DNA of 64,000 nucleotides from Viola odorata (lineage: Eukaryota; Streptophyta; Magnoliopsida; Malpighiales; Violaceae), in assembly GCA_963691705.1 (NCBI GenBank), contig OY829540.1:46474158-46538157 (forward strand). Reading direction: 5' to 3'. Below are positions 31,164-43,355 of this stretch, in pieces (positions within the stretch are counted from its first letter, which is position 1; every line of letters starts with the position of its first letter). The translations under genes and the position numbers were made by a program. Under the pieces are notes generated by a model. That model worked only from the letters and a program-made list of their open reading frames with translations, was not told the origin of the DNA and did not search any database.

Positions 31164-32567
31164 TGATAGAACGCTAAAAAGTCATCTTTTCATCATCCTT
31201 TTACTTCTGTTTTGGGATGATGATACTGCTAATTATTGGTCTTTCACTCCTTTTCTACAGAGACACTGCTGAGAAGCAGAAATTATCAATAGGAGCCAAA
31301 AGAGCCTCTATCAGAGCTGTTTTGCTTAGCAAAGAAACATAGGATCCCAGACTTGGGATAAGCCGAGGATTTGGAAGCGTTGACCCGAGTCAACTGACTT
31401 AATGAGCTAGCTGGGCCGCGAGATTTATAAGTGGGCCGTGAGCGAAATCACCATCTTAGCTGCAGTCTTCCAGGAGGAGAGAAGTTCAACTGTGAATAGA
31501 ACTCCCTAATCGATTAGTATGATCGATTCTCCTTTTTGTATTTAAACAAACTATCCCGTAAGATTAGATATCTTTCTTCTCTTCGCCTCTTTTGAATTTC
31601 GAACCAGAGATAGTTTTTGCTATTTAAAGCTGCCGCTGGGAAGAAGAGGTTCATCTCTTCTCGCTTGGATTTTTTATACCATTGTTGCAGCTTAAACTAT
31701 TCTATTATTTTTCAATATAATTCGGATTCAGTTTATGTTCGTCTATTTATTATTATTATTGTTATGTCGATTATAGGCTAAACGCCTTCTTCTTAGTAAG
31801 GATTCAAAGCCATGATTCTTAGATTGTGAGATCGAATCACTCTTCACACACTCTATACTTGTATTCTTATCCTTCTTGTTTGCATGACAATTTGCCCCTA
31901 TTCTTAGTAAAGTCTGATCAGCTTCGCATAAGGTTTGGATGATTACAGCCTTTTCTGGCGGCTTTGGAGTCTACATTGCCAAGAGAAATACGAAGGCAAC
32001 TAGCTGGTGACAGCTAGAAGAAGGATCAGATCTGGTTTATAGGATAGACACGATTCTCTATCCCAGGCCGGGGATTAGGTCTTTCCTTGCGTCTATCAAT
32101 TGCCCTGATTAAATCCAATAGAGTGTCTCTTAGGATTGTTAGGATAATTAGGGACTTCCAATAGAGTGTCTCTTTGGAAGTCTTGTGTAGGAGGAAAGTA
32201 GGAGATCTAGGTGACCAATACCTGGTCTCTATAGCCTTCCTATAAGTTTAGTGTTTAATACTCATGCATCTATGATCAATCTAATCGAATCATGAGCTAT
32301 AAGAAGTTCTTACTGGGAAGCTCTTATCAACTGGTTAAAATCATCCACTGCGTCTTCTGTTTTGTTTATTTCTGTCAATCTAAATTATTTGCAACCAACC
32401 AACAACTCATATTGGTATTTTACCACCCCTCTTTATTTAATACAAAGAATTGATTTTAATCCACCGAATCTCTGAGGAACGATCCTTTTACCACATACTG
32501 TAATTAAATTATATACGTGCATGGTAAATTGTAACTTGATTTATTTTGATGGTCTCGGCACCCATCA
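31164..32567 (+). repeat. Athila-2 5' LTR
   Basis: 1404 bp, TGATAGAACGC...GGCACCCATCA. It contains TATTTAAA-type candidate TATA boxes near 31539 and 31621 and a (TTA)n run near 31747. Same length as the 3' LTR. Confidence 0.95.
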
Positions 32568-32572
32568 AATTT

Positions 32573-32590
32573 TGGCGCCGTTGCCGGGGA
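32573..32590 (+). other. Primer-binding site, tRNA-Asp (Athila-2)
   Basis: Exact 18-base match to the complement of the plant tRNA-Asp 3' end, five bases after the LTR. Confidence 0.93.
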
Positions 32591-32624
32591 TTCAACGGTA
32601 TTAAATAATTTTCTTTGTTTGTTT

Positions 32625-33947
32625 ATGACCAGGTCTTCAGGTGAGCCATTAATCCAATACAACCCAGAAATTACACGTGAGGAAACGCAATATCGGAAGA
32701 GCACCAAGAGACAGAGGTCTGAGCCCGAAGTAAGCTCTGAGCAATCGCACTCATTCAACCCTATCCCAGACCAGGGAGAAGGTTCATCATTTGCACCTAG
32801 AAACAACCCTGTCCTAGACCAACCAGAAATGGAAAACCCCAATCTAGATCAAGAGAACAATGTTCCACCGCCACCACCACCACCTGAGCAGACTCTTAGG
32901 CAGTATCACAATGATGGACCACCACCAGATACCTATTTCTGTATCCAGTACCTACCAGCTGAAAATGATTGGAATTTAAAACCCAATACTATTCACAACC
33001 TTAAGAAATTCTATGGCCTGCCGAGTGAGAATCCATTTAAACACCTTCAAAGTCTCCATTGGGAGTGTGAAACACTCAAACCACCTAGAGTGGATATCAA
33101 CAGAGCCAAACTTAGAGCCTTCCCTTGGACTCTCGAGGACAAGGCTAGGAATTGGTTCCTGAGCTTGCAACACAACTCCATCACAACATGGCCCCAAATG
33201 TTTATCGTGTTTCTCAATAAATATTGGTCTTCCACCAAGGCGGGGAATGCCAGAAAGAACATCGTATCAATTCATCAGGATCCGAGCAAAGATTTTGGAG
33301 AATATTACCAACGGTATAGGGACCTACAGGAGATTTTCCCGAACCATGGAGTCTCCGACCAAAATCTGATCCAGTATTTCTACGATGGTATGATCCACAG
33401 AGATGGAGCAGCAGGAGGTGCCCTTCAGGATTGCACTTTGACAAAAGCCAACAATCTACTCCAGACACTGGCAGAAAATTGCTACCAAAATGGACCAGCT
33501 GACAGAGGCACGAGTACAGGTAATGTATCTTTCTTTGAGCAAAAATTTACTGAGATTTCTAACCGTTTAGATAATCTCCAAGCAGGTCAACAGGTTCAGG
33601 TACAACAAATTCAAACCTTCTCATGCGGTTTATGCTGCCAGTAAGGACATTCTTCGGATCAATGCTTACTAGTTACTGGAACACCCGAAGAAGTCAGTGC
33701 AGCAAATCAGTACAATCAACAGTATGGACGGTACCCGCCTCACGAGCCAAGATTTAATCCTAATCAATATAATAACAACCCAGGGTGGAAGGAAAATACG
33801 AATTCCAACACCATAGTTCAGCCAAACTATAGCCAGAACCAATCCTACCCAAATCAAATGCCTCCTCCTCCCATGAACTTACAAAACTTCGTGCCCATAC
33901 CTAATGCTCCCCAAAACCCCATTCCATAATAGCCACTTGCAACAACA
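32625..33947 (+). pseudogene. gag: Athila-2 gag
   Basis: The ATG at 32625 opens MTRSSGEPLIQYNPEIT. There is a poly-Pro segment, then the gag core KFYGLPSENPFKHL, AKLRAFPWTLEDKARNWFLS, FLNKYWSSTKAGNARKNI, YYQRYRDLQEIFPNHG and LIQYFYDGM. The CCHC knuckle reads C-GL-C-CQ*G-H-SSDQ-C: a TAA (33642-33644) sits inside the zinc finger, most simply from CAA. The Asn/Gln-rich tail ends in adjacent TAA TAG (33927-33932), most simply CAA CAG before C-to-T change. Everything remains in one frame with pol. Confidence 0.9.
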
Positions 33948-35986
33948 GTGGATAGAATAAAGGAAACTCTTAGCCATTTTATGAAAGCAACTCAAGCATC
34001 TCTTTCGAACGTTGAGAAACAGATTACACAACTGAATATAAACAACAATGAGCAGGGAGCCAGGTTACCAGCATCAACAGTGGATAACCCAAAGCACAAC
34101 GTCTCAGCTATGACGTTAAGGAGTGGCACAGAGACCCCAGGACTGGGAACGAAGCAATCTGATACACCTATATCAGACCAAATTGAAGTAGAAGTTGAGG
34201 TAATTCCAGAAACTCCAGTACATACAACCCCTACTCCTGAAGTAGCTACCACCAAGAAGGACCAGGTAATTCGCCTTCCTTTCCCTGACAGGTCTGAAAA
34301 GACCAAGAAGGTTAAGGAAGAAAAAGCAATTTTGGATCTATTTCGAAAGGTAGCAGTTAACGTTCCTTTATTAGATATGATAGCACAGGTTCCAAAATAT
34401 GCAAAATTCTTAAAGGAGCTATGTACTAATAAGAAGAGACTTGCAGGGGTAGAGAGGATAAACATGAACGAGAATGTTTCAGCCGTCTTCCAAAAGAAGC
34501 TACCAAACAAATGTAAAGACGGAGGGGCATTCGTGATACCTTGCCAAATTGGAAAACAGAAGATCGAGAAGGCTTTATGTGATTTGGGAGCCGACATAAA
34601 TGTGTTATCTTTGACAATTTTTAACAGCTTGAACATTGGAGAATTAAAGGAAACGAGGCTAGTTATTCAATTAGCAGATCGATCTATAATTTATCCTGTA
34701 GGTGTTGTAGAAGATGTGTTAGTACAAGTCAATGACTTTGTTTTTCCTGCAGATTTCTATATAGTTGACATGGGTAACGAACAGACTACTAAATCTACTG
34801 AGATATTATTGGGCAGACCTTTCTTAAGGACTGCTCGGGCTAAAATTGACGTCTTTGGTGGCTGTTTAACTTTAGAATTCATGGGAGAAATAATTTCTTT
34901 TAACATGTACGATGCTATGCGATATCCAGAGGATTTACATTGTCTAAACTTTATTAATGTCATTGATTTGGATGATGAAGATATTTATGAAATTGACAAT
35001 GCAGATCCCCTTGAGTACGTTCTCACAAGAAGCATTGACTACTTTAAACTTGAGGAGCTAGAAAGCAAGGTGTAAGTCAGGGAAGAGATTGAGGAAGTAG
35101 TATATGAGCTGGATGCAGCCAAGTTAATAGAAGTTAATCTGAAAGTTATAGATTTACCTGTGACTAATAATTTTTTAGTCCCTTCTGTTTTACAGGCCCC
35201 AGACCTGATATTAAAGCCACTTCCCAGTCACTTGAAGTACTGTTTCTTAGGCCAAGGAGAAGGCCTGCCAGTGATCGTCTCAAATAAATTATCTCGGTTA
35301 GAAGAGGAAAGACTCCTGAGAGTCTTGAAGGACAACAGAGAAGCTATAGGATGGACTATAGCTGACATAAAAGGGATTTCACCTGCCATATGCACACACA
35401 AGATCCACCTAGAAGAAGACTGCAAAACGGTGAGACAGCCGCAAAGGAGACTTAATCCTCCTATGATGGACGTCGTCAAACAGGAAGTATTAAAACTTTT
35501 AAGTGCTGGAGTGATATATCCCATATCTGATAGCACTTGGGTTAGTCCAGTACAGGTAGTCCCTAAGAAGACGAGGATGACAGTAGTGGAAAATGCTGAA
35601 GGACAATTAGTGCCAACTCGAGTACAAAATGGATGGCGAGTATGCATCGATTACAGGAGACTCAATTCAACGACAAGGAAAGATCATTTTCCTATACCTT
35701 TCATCGATCAAATGCTTGAACGGCTGTCAGGTAAGTCTCACTATTGTTGCCTTGACGGGTATTCCGGTTTTCACCAAATACCCGTCGCTTCTGAGGACCA
35801 AGATAAAACTACTTTTACATGTCCATTTGGAACTTTCGCGTATAAACGCATGCCCTTTGGATTGTGCAACGCACCTGCAACTTTCCAAAGGTGTATGATG
35901 AGTATTTTCTTTGAATTCATAGAAAAAGGAATAGAAGTTTTATGGATGATTTTACTGTTTATGGCGATTCTTTCGATGAATGTCTA
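33948..35986 (+). pseudogene. pol: Athila-2 protease and reverse transcriptase
   Basis: Same frame as gag. The protease active site is CDLGADINVLSL at about 34580-34615, with ADRSIIYPVGVVEDVLVQ and ILLGRPFLRTA. TAA at 35073-35075 breaks the linker. [72 protein letters not shown] (first catalytic Asp), TFTCPFGTFAYKRMPFGLCN. Then at about 35938 one T is missing from the GTTTTT-type run, so the catalytic FMDD is only read in the next frame. Confidence 0.9.
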
Positions 35987-36892
35987 GAAAATCTTGAGAA
36001 AATTCTAAAACGCTGCTAAGAAACAAACCTTGTTTTAAACTATGAGAAGTGTCATTTCATGGTTAATCAGGGTCTGATTTTAGGACACATAGTCTCTCAG
36101 AAAGGAATAGAAGTAGATAAAGCTAAAATAGATGTCATTGACTCTTTACCATATCCTACTAACGTGCGTGAAGTTCGTTCCTTCTTAGGTCATGCAGGCT
36201 TTTATAGAAGATTTATTAAAGATTTTTCGAAGGTTGCTGCCCCACTTTGCAGGTTGCTACAGAAGGAAACAGAGTTTAAATTTGACTCTGATTGTGAGGC
36301 TGCTTTTGACACATTGCAGAAAAAGTTAACAACAGCCCCCATCATTAAAGCTCCAAACTGGAATTTACTATTTGAAATTATGTGCGATGCTTCTAATAAT
36401 TCTGTTGGTGCTGTTTTAGGACAGAAAGAAGGACGTGATCCATACGTTATCTATTATGCGTCTCGCATGCTTGACGATGCACAAAAAAATTACACAACAA
36501 CAGAGAAGGAATTATTTGCCATAATTTTTGCTTTAGATAAATTCTGTGCATACTTATTGGGAACTAAAGTTGTTGTTTACTCTGATCATGCAGCGTTACG
36601 CTATTTGCTAGTCAAAAAGGAAGCCAAACCGAGGTTGATCAGATGGATTTTACTGCTCCAGGAGTTCCACCTAGAGATCAAAGATAAAAGCGGTAAGGAG
36701 AATCTAGTAGCTGATCACTTGAGCAGATTACTCGTGAAACCAGACCCTGAACCAGTAAAAGAAGATTTTCCAGACGAAGCCCTTTTCTTTGCCCTGGGAG
36801 AAGGACCAGATGAAAGTCTTATCCTTGCCCTAGTGGAAAGACCATGGTATGCGGATATAGCCAATTTCCTGCATTCAGGTAAGTTCGACTAG
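35987..36892 (+). pseudogene. pol: Athila-2 RT thumb and RNase H
   Basis: The shifted frame gives the FMDDFTVYGDSFDECLENLE region and then a TAA (36017-36019). From 36059: [40 protein letters not shown], then RNase H with [16 protein letters not shown] (Asp), [11 protein letters not shown] (Glu) and [13 protein letters not shown] (Asp), ending [10 protein letters not shown]. Only one RNase H is present, unlike Tat. TAG at 36890-36892 separates it from integrase in the same frame. Confidence 0.9.
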
Positions 36893-38137
36893 GACATGAC
36901 ATACAGAGAAAGGGAAAAGGTAAGAAGAGATTCCAAGTTTTATGTATGGGATGAACCCTACATGTGGAACATCGGAAAAGATCAAATTTTGAGGAGATGC
37001 GTTCTCCAAAATGAATTTGAATCTATTTTAAGATTCTGCCATACAGAGGCATGTAGAGGTCATTATGGATCTAAAAGAACAGCATTAAAAATCCTTGAAT
37101 GTGGTTTCTATTGGCCAACACTCTTTAAGGATTGCCATCTATATTGCCAGAATTGCCCTAGTTGTCAAAAAGTTGGCAATATATCTGCTAGGAATGAAAT
37201 ACCTTTAAACCCCATCTTTTCTTGTGAAGTATTTGACGTCTGGGGAATCGACTTTATGGGTCCTTTTCCCAGGTCTGGGGGAAACCAGTACATTATACTT
37301 GCTGTTGATTACTTATCTAAGTGGGTTGAGGCCAAAGCTACTGCAGCCGATGATGCCAAAACTGTGGTTTCTTTTCTAAAGTCCCACATTCTTAACAGGT
37401 TTGGAGTACCCAAGGTGTTAATCAGCGACAGAGGGACCTACTTTTGCAACAAGGTAGTTACTGCCTTACTTGCAAAATATCAGGTCAATCATAGGGTATC
37501 CACAGCATACCACCCCCAGACCAATGGGCAGGCAGAAGTCTCAAATAGAGACGTGAAGGCTATTCTAGCAAAGACAGTTAATCCAGATAGAAAAGACTGC
37601 AGTCAAAGATTAGACGACGCTCTTTGGGTGTACAGAACAACATTTAAGACTCCCATCGGCACAACTCCTTACAACCTAGTGTATGGAAAATCTTGTCACC
37701 TTCTTGTCGAACTAGAACACAAGTCCTTTTGGGCGATAAAGCGGTGTAACTTGGAGCTAAAAAGAGATGCAGCAGCAAGAAAACTACAACTCCAAGAATT
37801 GGAAGAGATGCGCAGAGATGTATATGAGAACTCCCAACTCGTAAAAGCTAAAACCAAGAAATACCATGACAGTATCATTAAGGATAAAACCTTTCATGTG
37901 GGCCAGAAAGTGTTGCTATTTAATTCTAGATTTAGACTCTTTTCAGGGAAATTAAAATCTAGATGGATGGGTCCATATGTTGTTATTAACATTTACCCTT
38001 ATGGTGCTATTGATATACAGGATACGAAGAAAGGAATGACGTTCAAGGTTAATGGACAGAGGCTGAAACCTTACCACGAAGGATTTCAGAGTCACACGGT
38101 GGAGCAAGTACAAGTCCACCCAAGAATGGATAAATGA
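36893..38137 (+). pseudogene. int: Athila-2 integrase, domain-complete
   Basis: 413 codons open without a break. The N-terminal HHCC zinc finger (HTEACRGHYG ... CQNCPSCQK) is followed by the catalytic triad Asp (WGIDFMGPFPR), Asp (LISDRGTYFCN) and Glu (NGQAEVSNRDV). Then [30 protein letters not shown] and a C-terminal GPY/F module, RWMGPYVVINIYPYGAIDI. It is cut off from gag-pol only by the upstream stops, notably TAG 36890-36892 (probably TGG originally). Confidence 0.93.
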
Positions 38138-38701
38138 GGAATACCATGTCTAGTCCAAGACATAAAAGAAGGACGCTACATGGGAGGCAACCCATGCTTT
38201 TGCACCATTTTAAAACTTATCATTTATTTAGTTTGAATAAAAGATTAAGAAAAAGGGCCTGATGGAATTTCGTTTGATTTCTTTTATCAGGAAAATCAGG
38301 AGGCAGTTGCAGCTGAAGTTGATCTTATCCCAGGTCGGGGATAAGGGATTTTTAGGAAGCAGAATTTGAGTGGGTAGAAGTACTCTTATCCCAGGACTGG
38401 GAGAAGAGCCCTAGAAAGATAAGTCTGGGAATTCGCAAAATAAAGTAAAAAGCAGACCAAGAAAGAGAAAAATATCCCATCATTATTTTTCCAACGGTAA
38501 TATTATTTAATTAATATGACCGTTGTCCACCCAAACCAAAACTCTTCCTCTATCCTAAATCCGATCATTATTCCCAACTAAACTAAAACTCCTCCCTAAT
38601 TTTTCCATAAAACAAAACCCTAATCAAACAGATCCACCATCATCTTTCTTTTTCTTCTCTACTTCTTCATCAATCCCAGACCTAAAATCCAAAATCTCAC
38701 C
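38138..38701 (+). other. Athila-2 spacer between integrase and ORF3
   Basis: No gene. Contains two partial direct repeats of (C)TTATCCCAGG(T/A)C(G/T)GGGA near 38319-38343 and 38384-38404, and a pyrimidine-rich stretch before the ORF3 ATG. The same TCCCAG motif recurs in the LTR. Confidence 0.5.
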
Positions 38702-40782
38702 ATGGTTCTCACCAGAGCTGGTAAAGATTCCAAACCCAATTCAAGAAAGGCTACCAAGCAAGCAGCCAAATCAAAACCCAAAAGCAAGCCAAAGGCCGTG
38801 ATTATAAACACTCCTCCACCTTCACCACTGATCGAAAGTTCAGGCGGACCAGTGGTGGGTGAAACATAGATTTCACCTCCTCCAGCCGCACCGCCCTCTC
38901 CTCCTCCGGCCAGAGATGCAACCCCGCCGCTACAACCCGAAAACCCCACGCCTATTGCCTCGCCTGGTCCTCAAGAACAGTCGCCACCACCACGCACTCC
39001 AGTGGTCGACGAGACACCACAAGAGCAAATACCAGAGCAGGTTCCTGAGATTCTTCTACCAGAACCATCAGGTCAGGTCGAAGAATCGGTCCAAGAGGGA
39101 GCAGAACAAGCTGAAACTGCCATTCATCAGACGGTTGAGTCGCCAGAGCATAAATCCACTAGCTCTGGTGAAGAAACCGCCTCTGATCCTACATATAAAA
39201 TCAAGCCAGCTGATGTCGTAGAGGAGAGCGAAGAGGATTCAGAGGAGATCCCTTTATCTCGCCTAAGAAAGGGAAAACAGCATCAAGCGACCCCAAATAA
39301 GACATGTGTGGGGGAGAAAAGGAAAGAGCCAGAAGGTAAAATCCCTGAGGCCCTAATACCAGACGCTTCCATCAGGCCTGATGATGAAGTCAGTGGCAGT
39401 CAGATCAGCCAAAAAGGACCAAGACCCTTGCCAATGCATCCAATACCAGGCCCGAGCAGAAAATCACGCATATACCTCTCAACAAGGTACAAAAGCCTGG
39501 GATGCCCTCTCAACAACCAGCCCAGATGGAGCAGAAAGGCCATGTGAGAATCAAGTCCAGAGCAAAAGGAGGCAGATCTTCAAAACAGGTACCAACCCTT
39601 GAGAATCTCAAGGGTTGGCTTAATTTTGATGATTTTGAGTCTATGGAACGTCTAGCTGTTAGAGTTAAGGATGAAGTTATTGCATGTGCCCAATGTGATT
39701 ACCAATTGCTTGATGACCTTGACCTTATAGACCCCATTACCAAATATATCCAGAATATAGGATGGGAGCCCTTGTTTTTCCTTGGGCACCCTACTTTCTT
39801 AGATCTCACACTAGAATTTTATGCATCCTTTTGGATGAATACTAAGAAGAAAGTAGGTGTTACAGAGGTTAACTTCATATTAATGAACAAATATGCCCAC
39901 TATACCATGGATGAATTTAATGAGTTTATTGGTTTTGTGCCTAAGGAAGAATTGACTGCTGACTGGTATGTTAATTGCTTGACTGATTATCCTGAATTTC
40001 CACTGTTTGATAAGCAAGAGGCATGGAAGCAAATCACTAAGGATCCTGCTGCACGTTTTGATGATAGCCATGCCAAGGCACATGCCATACCAGATTTATC
40101 TCTTAGGATCATTCACAGATTTTTAGCTATTAATTTTTCTGGAAAATCTGGTATTACTGGTGTGATTTCTAAACAAGAATTGTTCTTTCTCTGGTGTATG
40201 GTCAATGAGCATAAAGTGAATTTAGGATTTTGGCTTTGCAAGCAATTTAAATCTGTTAAGAATAAGATGCCAATGGGATCCTTAATCACTGCCTTTGCTG
40301 TCAAGCATAGGGGTCTAGATGTGTCTGCTTGCGATTTATTTAAATCATCTGATTTGCGCATTTTAGATTTAAAATCTTTGGATGTCATGGGTTACTTTCA
40401 CCTGGATAAGAATCGTGTGCTGCGCAGTAACACAGGTTTCACTCCCACTGAAGACCACGTCTATTCTAAGAAGAACCAAGGGATCTTCATTTTTAAAAAG
40501 ACTTTGTAGCAGGAGAAAGTATTCCAGCACAGAAACTAGTCTCTACATCAGACCAGGGATCGCAGCCACCACAAAACCAGAATCCCAGGTCTGGGGGTGA
40601 GACGCAAAACATGGCATCTATGATGACCAGATTGATGGCTCACCAGGAGCTTTTGCAGAAGACTGTTGAGCAGCTAGGATCTCAGATCCAAACGCTGATT
40701 GAGGACCAAAAGCATTCAAATGCTATTCAACAGCAGCTCCTGGAGAAATTCATGCAAAGCACCTTCCCACCCAACCCATGAT
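38702..40782 (+). pseudogene. Athila-2 post-pol ORF3
   Basis: Counterpart of 8337-10069. The ATG at 38702 opens MVLTRAGKDSKPNSRKATKQ, then Pro-rich and acidic low-complexity sequence (TAG at 38867-38869). After a frameshift near 39500 the conserved domain follows: WLNFDDFESMERLAVRVKDE, YIQNIGWEPLFFLGHPTFLD, LEFYASFWMNT, MDEFNEFIGFVPKEELTADW, LSLRIIHRFLAINFSGKSG, ELFFLWCMVNEHKVNLGFW. A stop/frameshift at 40507-40509 separates a C-terminal coiled-coil tail (LMAHQELLQKTVEQLGSQ) ending at about 40782. No transmembrane helix evident. Function unknown; its position is that of the Athila env-like gene. Confidence 0.8.
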
Positions 40783-41822
40783 TGCCCCGGGTATTTCTTT
40801 TCCTTGTTATTTCTTTATTTTAGTTAAATGTTGAGTCTTTTTCTCTCTCACACTTCGAGGACAAAGTGTCATCTAGTGTGGGGGAGACTTTTTGTGTTGA
40901 TGATCTGTTTTGATTGTTTGTTAGAGTCAGTATAAAGCGTCTGTTTTTCAAATTATCACTTTAGAGTCGTGTCTGCCTGTCTTGAGCATGCTTTATTTTG
41001 ATTTTATTGCATGTTTGTAGATAAATTTTGTGTGTCCGAACAAAGATCATGAAAATCAGATTTAGAGTATGCATTGCATCACATAAGAAACAAAAGATGC
41101 TTGAGTTCATAAGTCTATGTTTTATTACCAAGGTATAATCTTTCCAATACTTGTGAAACTCACTTAATCCACATAGGGTCATGATACTTGGGCTTTCTGA
41201 TTGAATTTTGCGAGAGAAAACATGTAGAACTGGCATTCTTTACCCTGCTGCCTTTTACACATTGACTATCTCTATAGGCCTACCCCTGAAATCATTTTTA
41301 GAAGTTAGCAGCTATGAAAAAAAAAATTATGAATAAAAATGTTATGTTGCTGCTTTGGTATTCATGCCTCAAATAAGCAAGAATATCCAAGGAACTACAA
41401 TCAGCTCTAAAAAAAAAGAAAAATAGAATGTCTTGGTACCCAGGCCTAATTTAAGCGGGGGTAACTAAGAAACTTCAGCTGATCAAATTTAAGAAAAGAA
41501 GTAGGAAATGCTTAGGGGGTAGGCTGAAAATCAATCCAGTCAATGTGAAAGGGGTGGTAGAAGGAAATGGGAATTGTTCTGTGTGTTTTCAATTGCAGAG
41601 TTTGATCGCTAAGCACTCGATTATGAGACTATATAAGATCAGGTGAGTTTCGAGTCTTGGTTAAGCCTTGATAATATTGGATAGAGCTATGAGCTTAAGT
41701 CTCTGTGGATCTTATGTGATGAACTGGGTGCTCTGAAGTCGATATTGATTGATCTTTGTTTATATGTGTTTTGTTTTGTTGAGTCTTGTGTTAGGTTAGA
41801 AATGCTTAGGGGCAAGCATAGG
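40783..41822 (+). other. Athila-2 3' untranslated region
   Basis: About 1 kb with no gene. A PPT-like CTAGTGTGGGGGAGAC at about 40874-40889 follows GAGGACAAAGTG, as in Athila-1 (GAGGACAATGCG...AAGTGTGGGGAGG). Two A-runs occur near 41320 and 41410. Confidence 0.55.
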
Positions 41823-41837
41823 ATAGTGTGGGGGATT
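41823..41837 (+). other. Athila-2 polypurine tract
   Basis: ATAGTGTGGGGGATT immediately before the 3' LTR. Confidence 0.82.
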
Positions 41838-43241
41838 TGATAGAACGCTAAAAAGTCATCTTTTCATCATCCTTTTACTTCTGTTTTGGGATGATGATAC
41901 TGCTAATTGTTGGTCTTTCACTCCTTTTCTACAGAGACACTGCTGAGAAGCAGAAATTATCAATAGGAGCCAAAAAAGCCTCTATCAGAGCTGTTTTGCT
42001 TAGCAAAGAAAGATATGATCCCAGACCTGGGATAAGCCGAGGATTTGGAAGCATTGACCCGAGTCAACTGACTTAATGAGCTAGCTAGGCCGCGAGATTT
42101 ATAAGTGGGCCGTGAGCAAAATCACCATCTTAGCTGTAGTCTTCTAGGAGGAGAGAAGTTCAACTGTGAATAGAACTCCCTAATCGATTAGTATGATCGA
42201 TTCTCCTTTTTGTATTTAAACAAACTATCCCGTAAGATTAGATATCTTTCTTCTCTTCGCCTCTTTTGAATTTCGAACCAGAGATAGGTTTTTGCTATTT
42301 AAAGCTGCTGCTGGGAAGAAGAGGTTCATCTCTTCTCGCTTGGATTTTTTATACCATTGTTGCAGCTTAAACTATTCTATTATTTTTCAATATAATTCGG
42401 ATTCAGTTTATGTTCGTCTATTTATTATTATTATTGTTATGTCGATTATAGGCTAAACGCCTTCTTCTTAGTAAGGATTCAAAGCCATGATTCTTAGATT
42501 GTGAGATCGAATCACTCTTCACACACTCTATACTTGTATTCTTATCTTTCTTGTTTGCATGACAATTTGCCCCTGTTCTTAGTAAAGTCTGATCAGCTTC
42601 GCATAAGGTTTGGGTGATTACAGTCTTTTCTGGCGGCTTTGGAGTCTACATTTCCAAGAGAAATACGAAGGCAACTAGCTGGTGACAGCTAGAAGAAGGA
42701 TCAGATCTGGTTTATAGGATAGACATGATTCTCTATCCCAGGCCGGGGATTAGGTCTTTCCCTGCGTCTATCAATTGCCCTGATTAAATCCTATAGAGTG
42801 TCTCTTAGGATTGTTAGGATAATTAGGGACTTCCAATAGAGTGTCTCTTTGGAAGTCTTGTGTAGGAGGAAAGTAGGAGATCTAGGTGACCAATACCTGG
42901 TCTCTATAGCCTTCCTATAAGTTTAGTGTTTAATACTCATGCATCTATGATCAATCTAATCGAATCATGAGCTATAAGAAGTTCTTACTGGGAAGCCCTT
43001 ATCAACTGGTTAAAATCATCCACTGCGTCTTCTGTTTTGTTTATTTCTGCCAATCTAAATTATTTGCAACCAACCAACAACTCATATTGGTATTTACCAC
43101 CCCTCTTTATTTAATACAAAAAATTGATTTTAATCCACCGAATCTCTGAGGAACGATCCTTTTACCACATACTGCAATTAAATTATATACGTGCATGGTA
43201 AATTGTAACTTGATTTATTTTGACGGTCTCGGCACCCATCA
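41838..43241 (+). repeat. Athila-2 3' LTR
   Basis: 1404 bp, followed by target duplication CTAGG (43242-43246) and then the remainder of the Tat-1 LTR. Confidence 0.95.
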
Positions 43242-43246
43242 CTAGG

Positions 43247-43355
43247 TGAGGGACGGCAACCTTGGTGGCAGACTGCCAGTAGGGACTACAGTGTTCCGAC
43301 CTTAACGCTGGATGTCAGGAAAAAAATGCCCCTGGAATTTCTTCTATAGTTATCA
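43247..43355 (-). repeat. Tat-1 right LTR, second part
   Basis: 109 bp from TGAGGGACGGCAACC to TATAGTTATCA, matching 16033-16141. CCTTA follows (right target duplication, 4/5 match to CCATA). Confidence 0.92.

Larger units (their letters stand above)
31164..43241 (+). mobile_element. Athila-2: full-length Athila-lineage retrotransposon
   Basis: 12,078 bp with two 1404-bp LTRs, a tRNA-Asp primer site, complete gag-protease-RT-RNaseH-integrase, post-pol ORF3, 3' leader, polypurine tract, and target duplication CTAGG on both sides. LTRs differ at about 23-25 sites plus two 1-bp indels (about 1.7%), four fifths of them transitions by eye. No large deletion, but premature stops at 33642, 33927, 33930, 35073, 36017, 36890 and 38867, and frameshifts near 35938, 39500 and 40507, make it non-autonomous. 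Confidence 0.95.
15644..43355 (-). mobile_element. Tat-1: Ty3/gypsy Tat-lineage retrotransposon with antisense gene cassette (split by Athila-2)
   Basis: After removing Athila-2 and one CTAGG copy the element is about 15.6 kb. gag-pol runs on the minus strand (30691 down to 25264). The region between pol and the 3' LTR (left side) carries four genes on the plus strand and a six-unit tandem array. Assignment to Tat rests on the two consecutive RNase H domains, the Gag/RT motifs, and the large region after pol with antisense ORFs. LTRs (498 and 496 bp) differ at about 33 sites, about 6-7% by eye. pol is dead: the integrase catalytic core is deleted, there is a stop beside a mutated YVDD, and gag is frameshifted. 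Confidence 0.87.

Noticed and set aside
33992..34636. 214-codon minus-strand ORF in Athila-2
   Set aside because: Antisense shadow of the protease region, where gag-pol motifs are unmistakable on the plus strand.
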